DNA of 7,646 nucleotides from the NCBI GenBank assembly GCA_052034135.1, contig JBPOJC010000110.1, forward strand, positions 1-7,646. Direction: 5' to 3'. A program made the position numbers and the translations under genes. Under the pieces are notes generated by a model. It was not told the DNA's origin. It did no database searches and saw only the letters and a program-made list of their open reading frames with translations. Positions 1 through 5,772 of this stretch are shown piece by piece; within the stretch, counting starts at the first letter, position 1; each line of letters begins with the position of its first letter. This DNA is from JAGPKI01 sp052034135. Lineage in GTDB: Bacteria > Caldisericota > Caldisericia > UBA6126 > JAGPKI01.

Positions 1-723
1 CTTTTAGGTCAAAATGTCGATCATTATGGATATGACCTGCCAGGCTCAATTAATTTTTCTAAGCTTTTAAATGAAGTGGCAAAAATTGACAACATTAAGA
101 AAATAGATTTTATTACATCTCATCCAAAAGATTTTGACATTGAAATAATTAACATAATGAAGGGGAGCAATAAGATTTATAGACACTTTCATTTACCAAT
201 TCAAAGCGGAGATGATAGAATCTTAAAACTTATGAACAGAAATTATAGTGTCAATGAATATTGTGAACTTATTGATAAAATAAGAGATAGTTTTCCCTTT
301 GCATCAATTACAACTGACATAATCGTTGGTTTTCCATCCGAAGATGAATCGTCTTTTTTGAATACAGTGGAATTAGTTAAGAAAGCCAAGTTTGATAAGA
401 TTTATTTAGCAACTTATTCAAAAAGACCAATGACTAAAGCTTTAAAAATATATGGAGATGTTGATCCTTGTGAAAAGAAGAAAAGGTTAAATCATCTACT
501 CTGTTTAGAGCGCGAGATTTCTACTAATCGTTCTAAAAGATTTATTGGAACCGAAGAAGAATTGTTTATAACTAAAATGCTCTCAAAAAATAAGTATTTA
601 GGAAAGAACTTGGAAGAAAGAGAAGTTTTATTTTCTTCTATTAATGAGCTTCAAGCTGGAGATATTGTAAAAGTAAAGGTAACAGAATGTGATAAAACAA
701 GATTAATTGGAAGTGCAATTTAG
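1..723 (+). CDS. miaB: tRNA-2-methylthio-N6-dimethylallyladenosine synthase MiaB, 3' part (5'-truncated by window edge)
   Basis: The reading frame is open from base 1, so the start and the N-terminal UPF0004 and CxxxCxxC [4Fe-4S] radical-SAM regions lie outside the window. The visible 240 codons begin with LLGQNV, then carry TSHP, HLPIQSG (codons ~63-69) and TTDIIVGFP, all MiaB signatures; these favour MiaB over the paralogues MtaB and RimO. A C-terminal TRAM-like RNA-binding segment occupies roughly the last 60 residues and ends in VKVKVTE...RLIGSAI. MiaB uses radical SAM chemistry to add a methylthio group to i6A37 of tRNAs reading UNN codons, in the cytoplasm. The usual YSxRxGTxA motif reads YSKRPMTKA here, with Met in place of Gly. 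The TAG stop is followed with no gap by the ATG of the next gene, so the two are probably co-transcribed and translationally coupled. Confidence 0.93.
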   Translation, partial: LLGQNVDHYGYDLPGSINFSKLLNEVAKIDNIKKIDFITSHPKDFDIEIINIMKGSNKIYRHFHLPIQSGDDRILKLMNRNYSVNEYCELIDKIRDSFPFASITTDIIVGFPSEDESSFLNTVELVKKAKFDKIYLATYSKRPMTKALKIYGDVDPCEKKKRLNHLLCLEREISTNRSKRFIGTEEELFITKMLSKNKYLGKNLEEREVLFSSINELQAGDIVKVKVTECDKTRLIGSAI

Positions 724-1947
724 ATGAGGTGCAAATTATCTTTTAATGAGATCGATAGTAAGATTTTAACTGAAGTTGCACCTTACTTTGATAAAATTAA
801 CAAGATTTACTCTAATAATTTTAGGAAAGTTTTATCATCTTTTATTGAAGAAAAAGTTGCTTCCCATCATCTAAATCCATCTTTTGGATATGGTCTTTTT
901 GATTCAGGAACTGAAATAACCGAGAGAGTGTTCGCTAAGGTTTTTAATGCAGAGAGAGCCATTGTCCGTCCACAAATTGTTTCAGGAACACACGTTTTAT
1001 TTTCAATTTTAAATTCTCTACTTCGTAGAGGGGACCTACTTCTTTCTATAACAGGAGAGCCATACGAGACATTGAAGGCATGCATCGGAACGATAAAAAA
1101 TTATAAAGGAACGCTTCTAAATAAGGGGATCAGGTATTCAGAGATAAATCTCATAGGAAGAAATGTGTTTGATTACGAAGTAGAACTTATAAAAGATTCC
1201 AAAATAATTTGGATTCAGAAATCTTGTGGATATAGCGATCGCAAGACAATTTCCAATAGAGAAATTGATAGATTAATTAAGTTAGTAAAGTCATATAACC
1301 CAAACTGCGTTGTTTCTGTGGATAATTGTTATGGTGAATTTGTTGAAGGAGATGAACCAAGCGATTATTGTTGCGATGTATTAGGTGGTTCATTACTTAA
1401 AAACCCAGGAGGGGGATTAGCAAGAACTGGTGGTTATATTATTGGTAAAAGTAATATACTTGAGGAAATTAGCTCTAACCTTATTGCGCCGGGCTTAGGA
1501 TTTGAAACAACTCCAAATCTTGGGTTTACAAGGGAGATATTACAAGGACTTTTTAATTCTCCAAATTGTGTAAATGAAGCACTTAAAGGAAATATTTATA
1601 TCGCGAGATTTCTCGAGATTTTAGGCATTGAGTGCGAACCAAAATATTCTGAACCGCATTATGACATCATTCTTAAAATAAAAATGAAATCTGAAAAACT
1701 TTTTGATACATTTATGAATTTAATTCAAGAAGTGTCTCCAATTGATTCATTCATTACACCCACTCCATTTATTCAGGAAGGATATAGTTTACCGATAGTA
1801 ATGGCTGGTGGAACATTTACTTCGGGATCATCAATTGAGTTTTCTGCTGATGGATTTTATACACATCCATTTAATATTTATTTTCAAGGTGGACTATATT
1901 TTGAACAATCCAGAATTTTAGCCGAGAAGTTATTTTATAGGCTTTAA
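724..1947 (+). CDS. PLP-dependent aluminium resistance family protein (YnbB-like, Cys/Met-metabolism fold)
   Basis: This 407-residue protein is full length for the Alum_res family, a fold-type-I PLP enzyme group related to methionine gamma-lyase and cystathionine enzymes. Visible landmarks are NPSFGYGLFDSGTE (51-64) and RAIVRPQIVSGTH (78-90) in the N-terminal part, VSVDNCYGEF (197-206) with the expected cofactor-ring Asp200, and GGSLLKNPGGG (221-231), where Lys226 is the likely Schiff-base lysine. AGGTFTSGSSIEFSADG (361-377) lies near the C-terminus. The ATG directly follows the miaB stop, and a GGAAG at 709-713 lies 10 bases upstream, which supports this start. In Bacillus and relatives ynbB sits near miaA and hfq, so the tRNA-modification neighbourhood is familiar. 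The substrate is not established for the family, and the 'aluminium resistance' name is historical. Confidence 0.9.
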   Translation: MRCKLSFNEIDSKILTEVAPYFDKINKIYSNNFRKVLSSFIEEKVASHHLNPSFGYGLFDSGTEITERVFAKVFNAERAIVRPQIVSGTHVLFSILNSLLRRGDLLLSITGEPYETLKACIGTIKNYKGTLLNKGIRYSEINLIGRNVFDYEVELIKDSKIIWIQKSCGYSDRKTISNREIDRLIKLVKSYNPNCVVSVDNCYGEFVEGDEPSDYCCDVLGGSLLKNPGGGLARTGGYIIGKSNILEEISSNLIAPGLGFETTPNLGFTREILQGLFNSPNCVNEALKGNIYIARFLEILGIECEPKYSEPHYDIILKIKMKSEKLFDTFMNLIQEVSPIDSFITPTPFIQEGYSLPIVMAGGTFTSGSSIEFSADGFYTHPFNIYFQGGLYFEQSRILAEKLFYRL

Positions 1948-1967
1948 AAACGAGCATTTAATCAAAT

Positions 1968-2960
1968 TTAGGTGTATTTTGCTAAATCTATTAAATTACC
2001 TAAATTATCATAAAGAAAAATTGTGTCACCATCATTATTCCAAATTGCTTTATTGGAATTCCAGTATAAATCTGTTTCAGTATCTATACCGCAACCTGTG
2101 CGCACAATAACAGAGCTGTTCCCTTTAAGTATGAAAAAAGGAAAAATATATCTATGGTTTGCTAAATCAAACAAGCTAAATCCAGTCATATTAATTTCAG
2201 TTGAACCATAATTTGTAATTTTTACCCATTCATTATTTAGATTATTTTTGCCATCATAATTATGATCAGGTTGTATTTCACTTATTTTTAAAACTGTTGT
2301 TGATTTGCTCCACAAACCTAAACCATTTTCTTGAGCTTCTTTCTGTGCTTTCAGAAAATCAGCACTATATTTTGAATTTGGCGAAACTACGTATACAAAA
2401 GCCAAACCTTCTTTTACAATTTGCAAATTAATAAACAAATCATCTATAAATACGTATGCAAGTAATCTCCCGTTCCGATCGTACTTTTGTACATCATATT
2501 CCAGTCTTACATTCTTATTTTCAACTAAAAGCGAATTTAGTATTTTTGCTTCTTCATAAAAACTTTGACCTTCCTCAGGTGCATTGATACCAACATATCT
2601 TACCCTAATACCATTTTCTAATTCGATTGTATCACCATCGATAACTTTTTTGACCATAAATGTGTTAGATGCATTAGAATTAATAGTTTTTTTATCATTA
2701 ATGTCAATCATATTGGTCTCATCATTCCATAATACTTCTTTATTTAGAGATTCTGCTATTGTTCTTAATGGAACAAAGGTTCTATCTGAATATATAAAAG
2801 GCTCTAATTTTGGATTAATCCTTTTACCATTAGCATTAATTTTTATGTCCCTATATTCTACAAGTATTGATTTATAGGTTATTTTAGCAGTTGCTGAAGA
2901 TGTCACGAAACCTAACATAAATATTATAATAACCACAACAACGTTCTTAATATATTTCAT
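1968..2960 (-). CDS. Secreted protein: copper-amine-oxidase-N-like domain + thermonuclease (SNase) domain + lamin-tail-like domain
   Basis: The 330-residue protein starts with a signal peptide (1-25: basic MKYIKN, hydrophobic VVVVIIIFMLGFV, likely cleavage near SATA-K). Residues ~30-90 resemble the copper amine oxidase N-terminal domain found in many clostridial surface proteins (FIYSDRTFVPLRTIAESL...VLWNDETNMIDI). Residues ~101-217 form a staphylococcal-nuclease-like domain: VIDGDT with Asp110 equal to SNase Asp21, Arg121 equal to Arg35, Glu129 equal to Glu43, and NGRLLAY with Arg165 equal to Arg87. The position of SNase Asp40, a calcium ligand, is Asn126 here (GINAPEE). Residues ~223-330 look like a lamin-tail domain (KISEIQP...NNEWVKITNYG...GFSLFD...FLYDNLGNLID). 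It probably cleaves DNA or RNA outside the cell or at the surface. It is convergent with the preceding gene, with only 20 bases between the stops. The start is set by the signal peptide and a strong AAGGGGG upstream. Confidence 0.9.
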   Translation of the reverse strand: MKYIKNVVVVIIIFMLGFVTSSATAKITYKSILVEYRDIKINANGKRINPKLEPFIYSDRTFVPLRTIAESLNKEVLWNDETNMIDINDKKTINSNASNTFMVKKVIDGDTIELENGIRVRYVGINAPEEGQSFYEEAKILNSLLVENKNVRLEYDVQKYDRNGRLLAYVFIDDLFINLQIVKEGLAFVYVVSPNSKYSADFLKAQKEAQENGLGLWSKSTTVLKISEIQPDHNYDGKNNLNNEWVKITNYGSTEINMTGFSLFDLANHRYIFPFFILKGNSSVIVRTGCGIDTETDLYWNSNKAIWNNDGDTIFLYDNLGNLIDLAKYT

Positions 2961-2966
2961 TTTTAG

Positions 2967-2973
2967 CCCCCTT
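2967..2973 (-). promoter_or_regulatory. Strong Shine-Dalgarno for the secreted nuclease gene
   Basis: Read on the minus strand this is AAGGGGG, 6 bases before the ATG at 2960. It is a good anti-16S match and fixes the start at the signal-peptide methionine. Confidence 0.75.
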
Positions 2974-2980
2974 AATTAAG

Positions 2981-3008
2981 TTTATAAGTTTTAACCTATT
3001 TAAATCAA
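2981..3008 (-). promoter_or_regulatory. Candidate sigma-70-type promoter of the secreted nuclease gene
   Basis: On the minus strand TTGATT (3008-3003) is followed after 16 bases by TATAAA (2986-2981). Transcription would begin near 2974, leaving a very short leader that starts almost at the Shine-Dalgarno. The surroundings are extremely A/T-rich, so chance matches are likely. This is the best candidate I found, not a firm site. Confidence 0.35.
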
Positions 3009-3066
3009 TAAAATAAATAAGTTGTGTGTCTGTAATGTTCACTTTATAGACATACATAAATTATTA

Positions 3067-3156
3067 TATAATTTTTTCTCCTTGTCATCCCCGAAATTGA
3101 AAAAGTATTATTCGGCGTAATTGTATTAAAATTTATAATTTTTTCTCCTTGTCATC
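3067..3156. repeat. 23-bp exact direct repeat (3067-3089 and 3134-3156), 67-bp period
   Basis: TATAATTTTTTCTCC followed by TTGTCATC occurs exactly at both places. The last bases of each copy are the GTCATC head of a repeat unit: a decayed hairpin at 3084-3115 (CCGAA...TTCGG still present), and the first 24-bp unit at 3151. This looks like a local duplication at the left border of the first repeat cluster. Confidence 0.7.
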
Positions 3157-3222
3157 AACGAATTCCACACAACTGTCATCGTCGAATTCCACACAACTGT
3201 CATCCTCGAATTTCACACAACT
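3151..3222 (+). repeat. 24-bp tandem repeat, three units
   Basis: Units at 3151-3174, 3175-3198 and 3199-3222 each begin GTCATC, have two variable bases, then CGAA, and end TTCCACACAACT or close to it. The array runs without a gap into hairpin A at 3223, which has the same GTCATCCCCGAA head. The unit therefore looks like the left half of hairpin A joined to a short CACACAACT tail. Other copies: 5102-5149 (2), 5192-5239 (2), 5637-5660 (1), 7238-7261 (1). Confidence 0.9.
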
Positions 3223-3254
3223 GTCATCCCCGAAATCTTTTATCGGGGATCCAG
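3223..3254 (+). repeat. Hairpin repeat A (32 bp)
   Basis: GTCATCCCCGA, a short A/T-rich loop, then TCGGGGATCCAG; the ATCCCCGA and TCGGGGAT arms pair. Other copies are at 5150-5180 (arms CCCCAA/TTGGGG), 5240-5271 (one arm mismatch), 5389-5420, 5661-5692, 6106-6137 and 7262-7293. The 5389, 6106 and 7262 copies are identical to one another. Shorter relatives (28 bp, arms CCCCAA/TTGGGG or nearly so) are at 3293-3320 and 5478-5505, and a variant with ATTCCCGA/TCGGGAAT arms is at 5516-5544. All copies point in the plus direction. Confidence 0.92.
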
Positions 3255-3270
3255 TATTTCTTTTTGTAAA

Positions 3271-3288
3271 ACAGACATTCCTGTCTGT
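3271..3288. repeat. Palindrome repeat B, ACAGACATTCCTGTCTGT
   Basis: Perfect 7-bp arms ACAGACA/TGTCTGT around a 4-base loop. Copies: 5456-5473, 5795-5812 (loop TTTC), 6078-6095, 6254-6271 and a decayed one at 7311-7328 (ACAAACA). Several copies are preceded by GTAGA, GTAAA or GCAGA and often follow TCTTTTCGGTG-like sequence. Confidence 0.9.
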
Positions 3289-3382
3289 CGCTGTCATCTC
3301 CAACTTGATTGGGGATCCAGATCATTTTTTGTCTTTACAACATTCTGGATTCCCATTTTCATGGGAATGACATATTGTTGCT

Positions 3383-3409
3383 CTGGATTCCCGCTTTCGC
3401 GGGAATGAC
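3383..3409 (-). repeat. Palindrome repeat C, ATTCCC-N8-GGGAAT
   Basis: The core ATTCCCGCTTTCGCGGGAAT (3387-3406) has perfect 8-bp arms and a TTTC loop. It is bounded by CTGG on the left and GAC on the right, so read on the minus strand it starts GTCATTCCC and ends GGAATCCAG like the other families. Copies: 5302-5328, 5560-5586, 5709-5734, 6153-6178. The variant at 3345-3371 has ATTCCCA/TGGGAAT arms. All are in the opposite orientation to A, D and E. Confidence 0.92.
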
Positions 3410-3417
3410 CCCTTTCC

Positions 3418-3445
3418 GTCATTCTGAGCGAAGCGAAGAATCTCC
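3418..3445 (+). repeat. Hairpin repeat E (GTCATTCTGAGCG...GAAGAATCTCC)
   Basis: About 28 bp with imperfect outer arms ATTCT/AGAAT and an inner GCG-rich part. Copies: 5744-5772 (one base longer in the centre) and 5599-5623, which lacks the GTCA head and carries TTCCGAGCG...GAGGAATCTCC, again keeping the ends complementary (TTCC/GGAA instead of TTCT/AGAA). Confidence 0.85.
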
Positions 3446-3460
3446 GTGTTCCCCCCTCCC

Positions 3461-3504
3461 GTCATTCCGAAGTGCGTCTTTTGCACACGTCCTGAGGAAT
3501 CTCC
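3461..3504 (+). repeat. Long hairpin repeat D (GTCATTCCGAAGTGCG...GAGGAATCTCC)
   Basis: 44-46 bp with outer arms ATTCC/GGAAT and an inner stem. In most copies the inner stem is GTGCG/CGCAC around GTATTTT; here and at 6188-6231 it is GTGC/GCAC around GTCTTTT. Other copies: 5338-5383, 6010-6055, 7180-7225 and a decayed one at 7423-7467 (GTTATCC head, AAGAATATC tail). In cluster II D follows C at 5338 and 6188. Confidence 0.9.
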
Positions 3505-3592
3505 TTAACTGTTTGATTCATTTTTGTTCCAGCCCTTCAATTAATTGAACATTTTGTAATAAAATTAAGAGTATGAATAAAGTATGCTATTT

Positions 3593-3620
3593 TTGTATAT
3601 AATCGTTTTTATATTATAAT
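3593..3620 (+). promoter_or_regulatory. Promoter of the ATPase gene
   Basis: TTGTAT (3593-3598) and a consensus TATAAT (3615-3620) are 16 bases apart. Transcription would start near 3627, giving a leader of only about 17 bases before the ATG at 3644. No Shine-Dalgarno is visible in that leader (AAAACGATTAATAAAA). Confidence 0.55.
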
Positions 3621-3636
3621 AATCAAAAAACGATTA
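3600..3636. promoter_or_regulatory. Perfect 11-bp inverted repeat around the -10 of the ATPase gene (candidate operator)
   Basis: TAATCGTTTTT (3600-3610) and AAAAACGATTA (3626-3636) are perfectly complementary. The 15-base spacer holds the TATAAT box. The right arm covers the predicted transcription start. A protein binding this site would block the promoter. The ATPase carries a winged-helix-like segment, so self-regulation is possible but not shown. Confidence 0.55.
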
Positions 3637-3643
3637 ATAAAAA

Positions 3644-5023
3644 ATGAAATTTATAAATAGAAAAGCAGAACTTAATGATTTAAAAAGAGTTTACGAAAAG
3701 CCCGGATCATCGCTTGTAATTATTTACGGAAGGAGAAGAACTGGAAAAACAACATTAATAAATGAATTTATTAAAAGAAAACCTGCTATATATTTCCTTG
3801 CTGATTTGCAAAGCGATATTTTACAACTTGATAGGATTAAGAACATTACTTCTGAGATTTTTAATGACAAGTTATTAAATACAATCAAACTTGAGACATG
3901 GGATACATTTTTCGATTATATTACAACAAAAATACAATTCGATGAGAAATTAGTCGTAGTAATAGATGAGTTTCAGTATTTAAGTAAAGTAAATAAAGCT
4001 ATACCTACAATTTTTCAGAGAATTTGGGATGAAAAACTAAAAAACAAAAATATAATGCTAATCTTATGCGGTTCGATTATAAGTATGATGTATGATTCAA
4101 CATTAAGTTATAGCAGTCCACTCTATGGAAGAAGAGATCTTCAAATTAAGCTCAATCCACTCACTTTTAGAGATTTTAAAGAGTTTTTCAATTCTAAAAA
4201 TATCGAAGAAATGATAAATATTTACAGCGTTACTGGAGGTATTCCAAGATATATTGAACAATTCAGTCAAAAATTGGACCTATTCGACAACATTTCCGAG
4301 TATATACTGAACAAAAATAGTCCACTTTATTCTGAGCCAAAATTCTTACTCAGGGAAGAAATAGTAGACTCAACAACATACTTTTCTATATTAAGAGTAA
4401 TATCAGAAGGTAGTCATAAGTTAAGTGATATAAGCAGCAGATTAATGATTACCTCAAAAAATATTACATCATTCCTGGATAAGCTTCGGGAATTAGAAAT
4501 ATTAGAAAGGATAGTTCCAGTAACAGAAGAAAATCCAGCAAAGAGTAAAAAGGGGCTGTATATAATAAAAGATAACTTCTTTAGATTTTGGTTTAGATAT
4601 GTTTTTCCTTATCAAAGCTATCTTGAAATAGGAAATATAAATTATGTATTAGAAAAGATTAGAGCTGATTTTAATCTCTTTGTTTCATTCATCTTTGAAA
4701 ATATATGTATTGAGCATATTCAAAATCAAAAATTGCCATTTGAAAAAAGAAAAGTTGGTAAATGGTGGGATAATAAAGACGAGATTGATATTGTAGTGAC
4801 CGGGAAAGATGGTGTACTTTTTGGTGAATGCAAGTGGATAGAAAGAAAATTAGACCTAACAGATTTGAATAATCTAATAAACAAATCAAAAGTTGCTAAT
4901 ACCGGCTTAACCACTAATAAAGCCTACTATGCACTATACTCAAAGAGAGGTTTTACAGATAGGTTGCATAAGGAATCAATGATGAAAAATAATATCCTCC
5001 TCTTTGATTTGAATTCCTTTTGA
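3644..5023 (+). CDS. ATPase_2/DUF234 family protein: AAA-like ATPase with winged helix and PD-(D/E)XK-like C-terminal domain
   Basis: This 459-residue protein belongs to the 'archaeal ATPase' group common in archaea and thermophilic bacteria. The N-terminal NREEEL-like segment (FINRKAELNDL) leads to Walker A GRRRTGKTT (29-37, Lys35) and Walker B VVVIDEF (104-110, Asp108-Glu109). A sensor-like LILCGS (139-144) and a PLYGRRD segment (159-165) with a possible arginine finger follow. Residues ~241-295 look like a winged helix (ISEGSHKLSDISSRLMI...LRELEILERI). The DUF234 part (~305-459) has FFRFWFRYVFP and then WWDNKDEIDIVV...FGECKW, in which Asp382, Glu395 and Lys397 match a D...ExK nuclease core. 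All key residues are intact, so an ATP-gated DNA-processing role is possible; the family's job is unknown. It stands alone between repeat clusters I and II, which suggests an acquired gene. The start is chosen because the family N-terminus begins there, although no Shine-Dalgarno precedes it. Confidence 0.9.
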   Translation: MKFINRKAELNDLKRVYEKPGSSLVIIYGRRRTGKTTLINEFIKRKPAIYFLADLQSDILQLDRIKNITSEIFNDKLLNTIKLETWDTFFDYITTKIQFDEKLVVVIDEFQYLSKVNKAIPTIFQRIWDEKLKNKNIMLILCGSIISMMYDSTLSYSSPLYGRRDLQIKLNPLTFRDFKEFFNSKNIEEMINIYSVTGGIPRYIEQFSQKLDLFDNISEYILNKNSPLYSEPKFLLREEIVDSTTYFSILRVISEGSHKLSDISSRLMITSKNITSFLDKLRELEILERIVPVTEENPAKSKKGLYIIKDNFFRFWFRYVFPYQSYLEIGNINYVLEKIRADFNLFVSFIFENICIEHIQNQKLPFEKRKVGKWWDNKDEIDIVVTGKDGVLFGECKWIERKLDLTDLNNLINKSKVANTGLTTNKAYYALYSKRGFTDRLHKESMMKNNILLFDLNSF

Positions 5024-5056
5024 TTCCTTATTTTTTAAGGTGGGTCAATTTTCTAT
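5020..5056 (+). terminator. Weak candidate terminator after the ATPase gene
   Basis: CCTTA (5026-5030) and TAAGG (5036-5040) can pair, with outer TTGA/TCAA (5020-5023, 5045-5048), followed by TTTTCTATTTATTTTA. The stem is short and interrupted, and the stop codon lies inside it. Confidence 0.3.
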
Positions 5057-5101
5057 TTATTTTATACATTTAGAAGTTATCTTAATTTAAAGCCATTTTT
5101 T

Positions 5102-5149
5102 GTCATCCCCGAATTCCACACAACTGTCATCTCCGAACTCCACACAACT
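5102..5149 (+). repeat. 24-bp tandem repeat, two units, leading into hairpin A
   Basis: Units at 5102-5125 and 5126-5149 (the second with CTCCGAACTCC) run directly into hairpin A at 5150, whose arms are CCCCAA/TTGGGG. Confidence 0.88.
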
Positions 5150-5191
5150 GTCATCCCCAAAATCTTTTATTGGGGATCCAATAGGTAACTT

Positions 5192-5239
5192 GTCATCTCC
5201 GAACTCCACACAAATGTCATCCCCGAATTCCACACAACT
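5192..5239 (+). repeat. 24-bp tandem repeat, two units, leading into hairpin A
   Basis: Units at 5192-5215 (ending ACACAAAT) and 5216-5239, again directly followed by hairpin A (5240). The unit-unit-A arrangement of 5102-5180 is thus repeated, which suggests block duplication. Confidence 0.88.
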
Positions 5240-5636
5240 GTCATCCCCGAACTCTTTTATCGGAGATCCAGACCTTATTTCTAAACATACTTCTAAACTC
5301 TCTGGATTCCCGCTTTCGCGGGAATGACCGACTCTTAGTCATTCCGAAGTGCGGTATTTTCGCACACGCTTTGAGGAATCTCTGTATTGTCATCCCCGAA
5401 TGTATTTATCGGGGATCCAGACCATTGTTTAATTGTAACATTATTTAATTGTAGAACAGACATTCCTGTCTGTCACTGTCATCCCCAACTTGATTGGGGA
5501 TCCAGATTAGAAACTGTCATTCCCGAAATCTTTAATCGGGAATCTATATTCTTTTTTTCCTGGATTCCCGCTTTCGCGGGAATGACCCCTTTTCTTCTTT
5601 CCGAGCGTTAGCGAGGAATCTCCTCATTTGTATTTT

Positions 5637-5660
5637 GTCATCCCCAAATTCCACACAACT
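5637..5660 (+). repeat. Single 24-bp unit before hairpin A
   Basis: GTCATCCCCAAA then TTCCACACAACT, directly joined to hairpin A at 5661. The same single-unit arrangement is at 7238-7261. Confidence 0.85.
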
Positions 5661-5734
5661 GTCATCCCCGAACTCTTTTATCGGGGATCCAGACATTATT
5701 TCTAATCATGGATTCCCGCTTTCGCGGGAATGAC
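5661..5734. repeat. Composite A-C inverted pair (BIME-like), 74 bp
   Basis: Hairpin A in plus orientation, a linker ending ATTTCTAATCAT, then C in minus orientation. The two ends (GTCATCCCCGA and GCGGGAATGAC) are near-complementary, 9 of 11, and so are the inner borders (GGGGATCCAG and the TGGATTCCC of C). A second copy with nearly the same linker is at 6106-6178, and a looser one at 5240-5328. Confidence 0.75.
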
Positions 5735-5772
5735 CCCTCTCCCGTCATTCTGAGCGTAAGCGAAGAATCTCC

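Larger units (their letters stand above)
3084..3504. repeat. Repeat cluster I (between divergent nuclease and ATPase genes)
   Basis: Gene-free stretch filled with short palindromic elements. In order: decayed hairpin A (3084-3115); three 24-bp tandem units (3151-3222); hairpin A (3223-3254); palindrome B (3271-3288); short hairpin A' (3293-3320); palindrome C variant (3345-3371); palindrome C (3383-3409); hairpin E (3418-3445); hairpin D (3461-3504). A, D and E run in the plus direction, while C runs the opposite way. The plus strand is C/T-rich. Open frames here, such as Ser/Asn/Thr/Gln-rich 8-residue periods, simply follow the 24-bp period and are not convincing genes. The remaining 3505-3590 is A/T-rich with no gene. 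Confidence 0.9.

Noticed and set aside
1948..1967. Terminator between the convergent genes
   Set aside because: Only 20 bases lie between the stops and I see no inverted repeat there.
3160..3165. Regular GAATTC and GGATCC hexamers in the 24-bp units and hairpin A
   Set aside because: They are parts of the conserved repeat sequence, and nothing suggests a restriction-modification link.
3151..3254. Could the 24-bp units be a CRISPR array?
   Set aside because: Units are joined head to tail with no unique spacers, and no cas gene is in the window.
3223..3254. Hairpins A and C as ordinary rho-independent terminators
   Set aside because: Many lie far from gene ends, cluster I is upstream of both neighbouring genes, and no U-run follows most copies.
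3271..3288. Palindrome B as a regulator operator
   Set aside because: Copies are not tied to promoters; they recur at set places inside the repeat order.
3149..3370. Open frame reading as Ser/Asn/Thr/Gln-rich 8-residue repeats, also at 5100-5327 and 5387-5611
   Set aside because: The frames consist wholly of 24-bp units and hairpins, lack a Shine-Dalgarno, start with TTG at repeat heads, and change content with each element.
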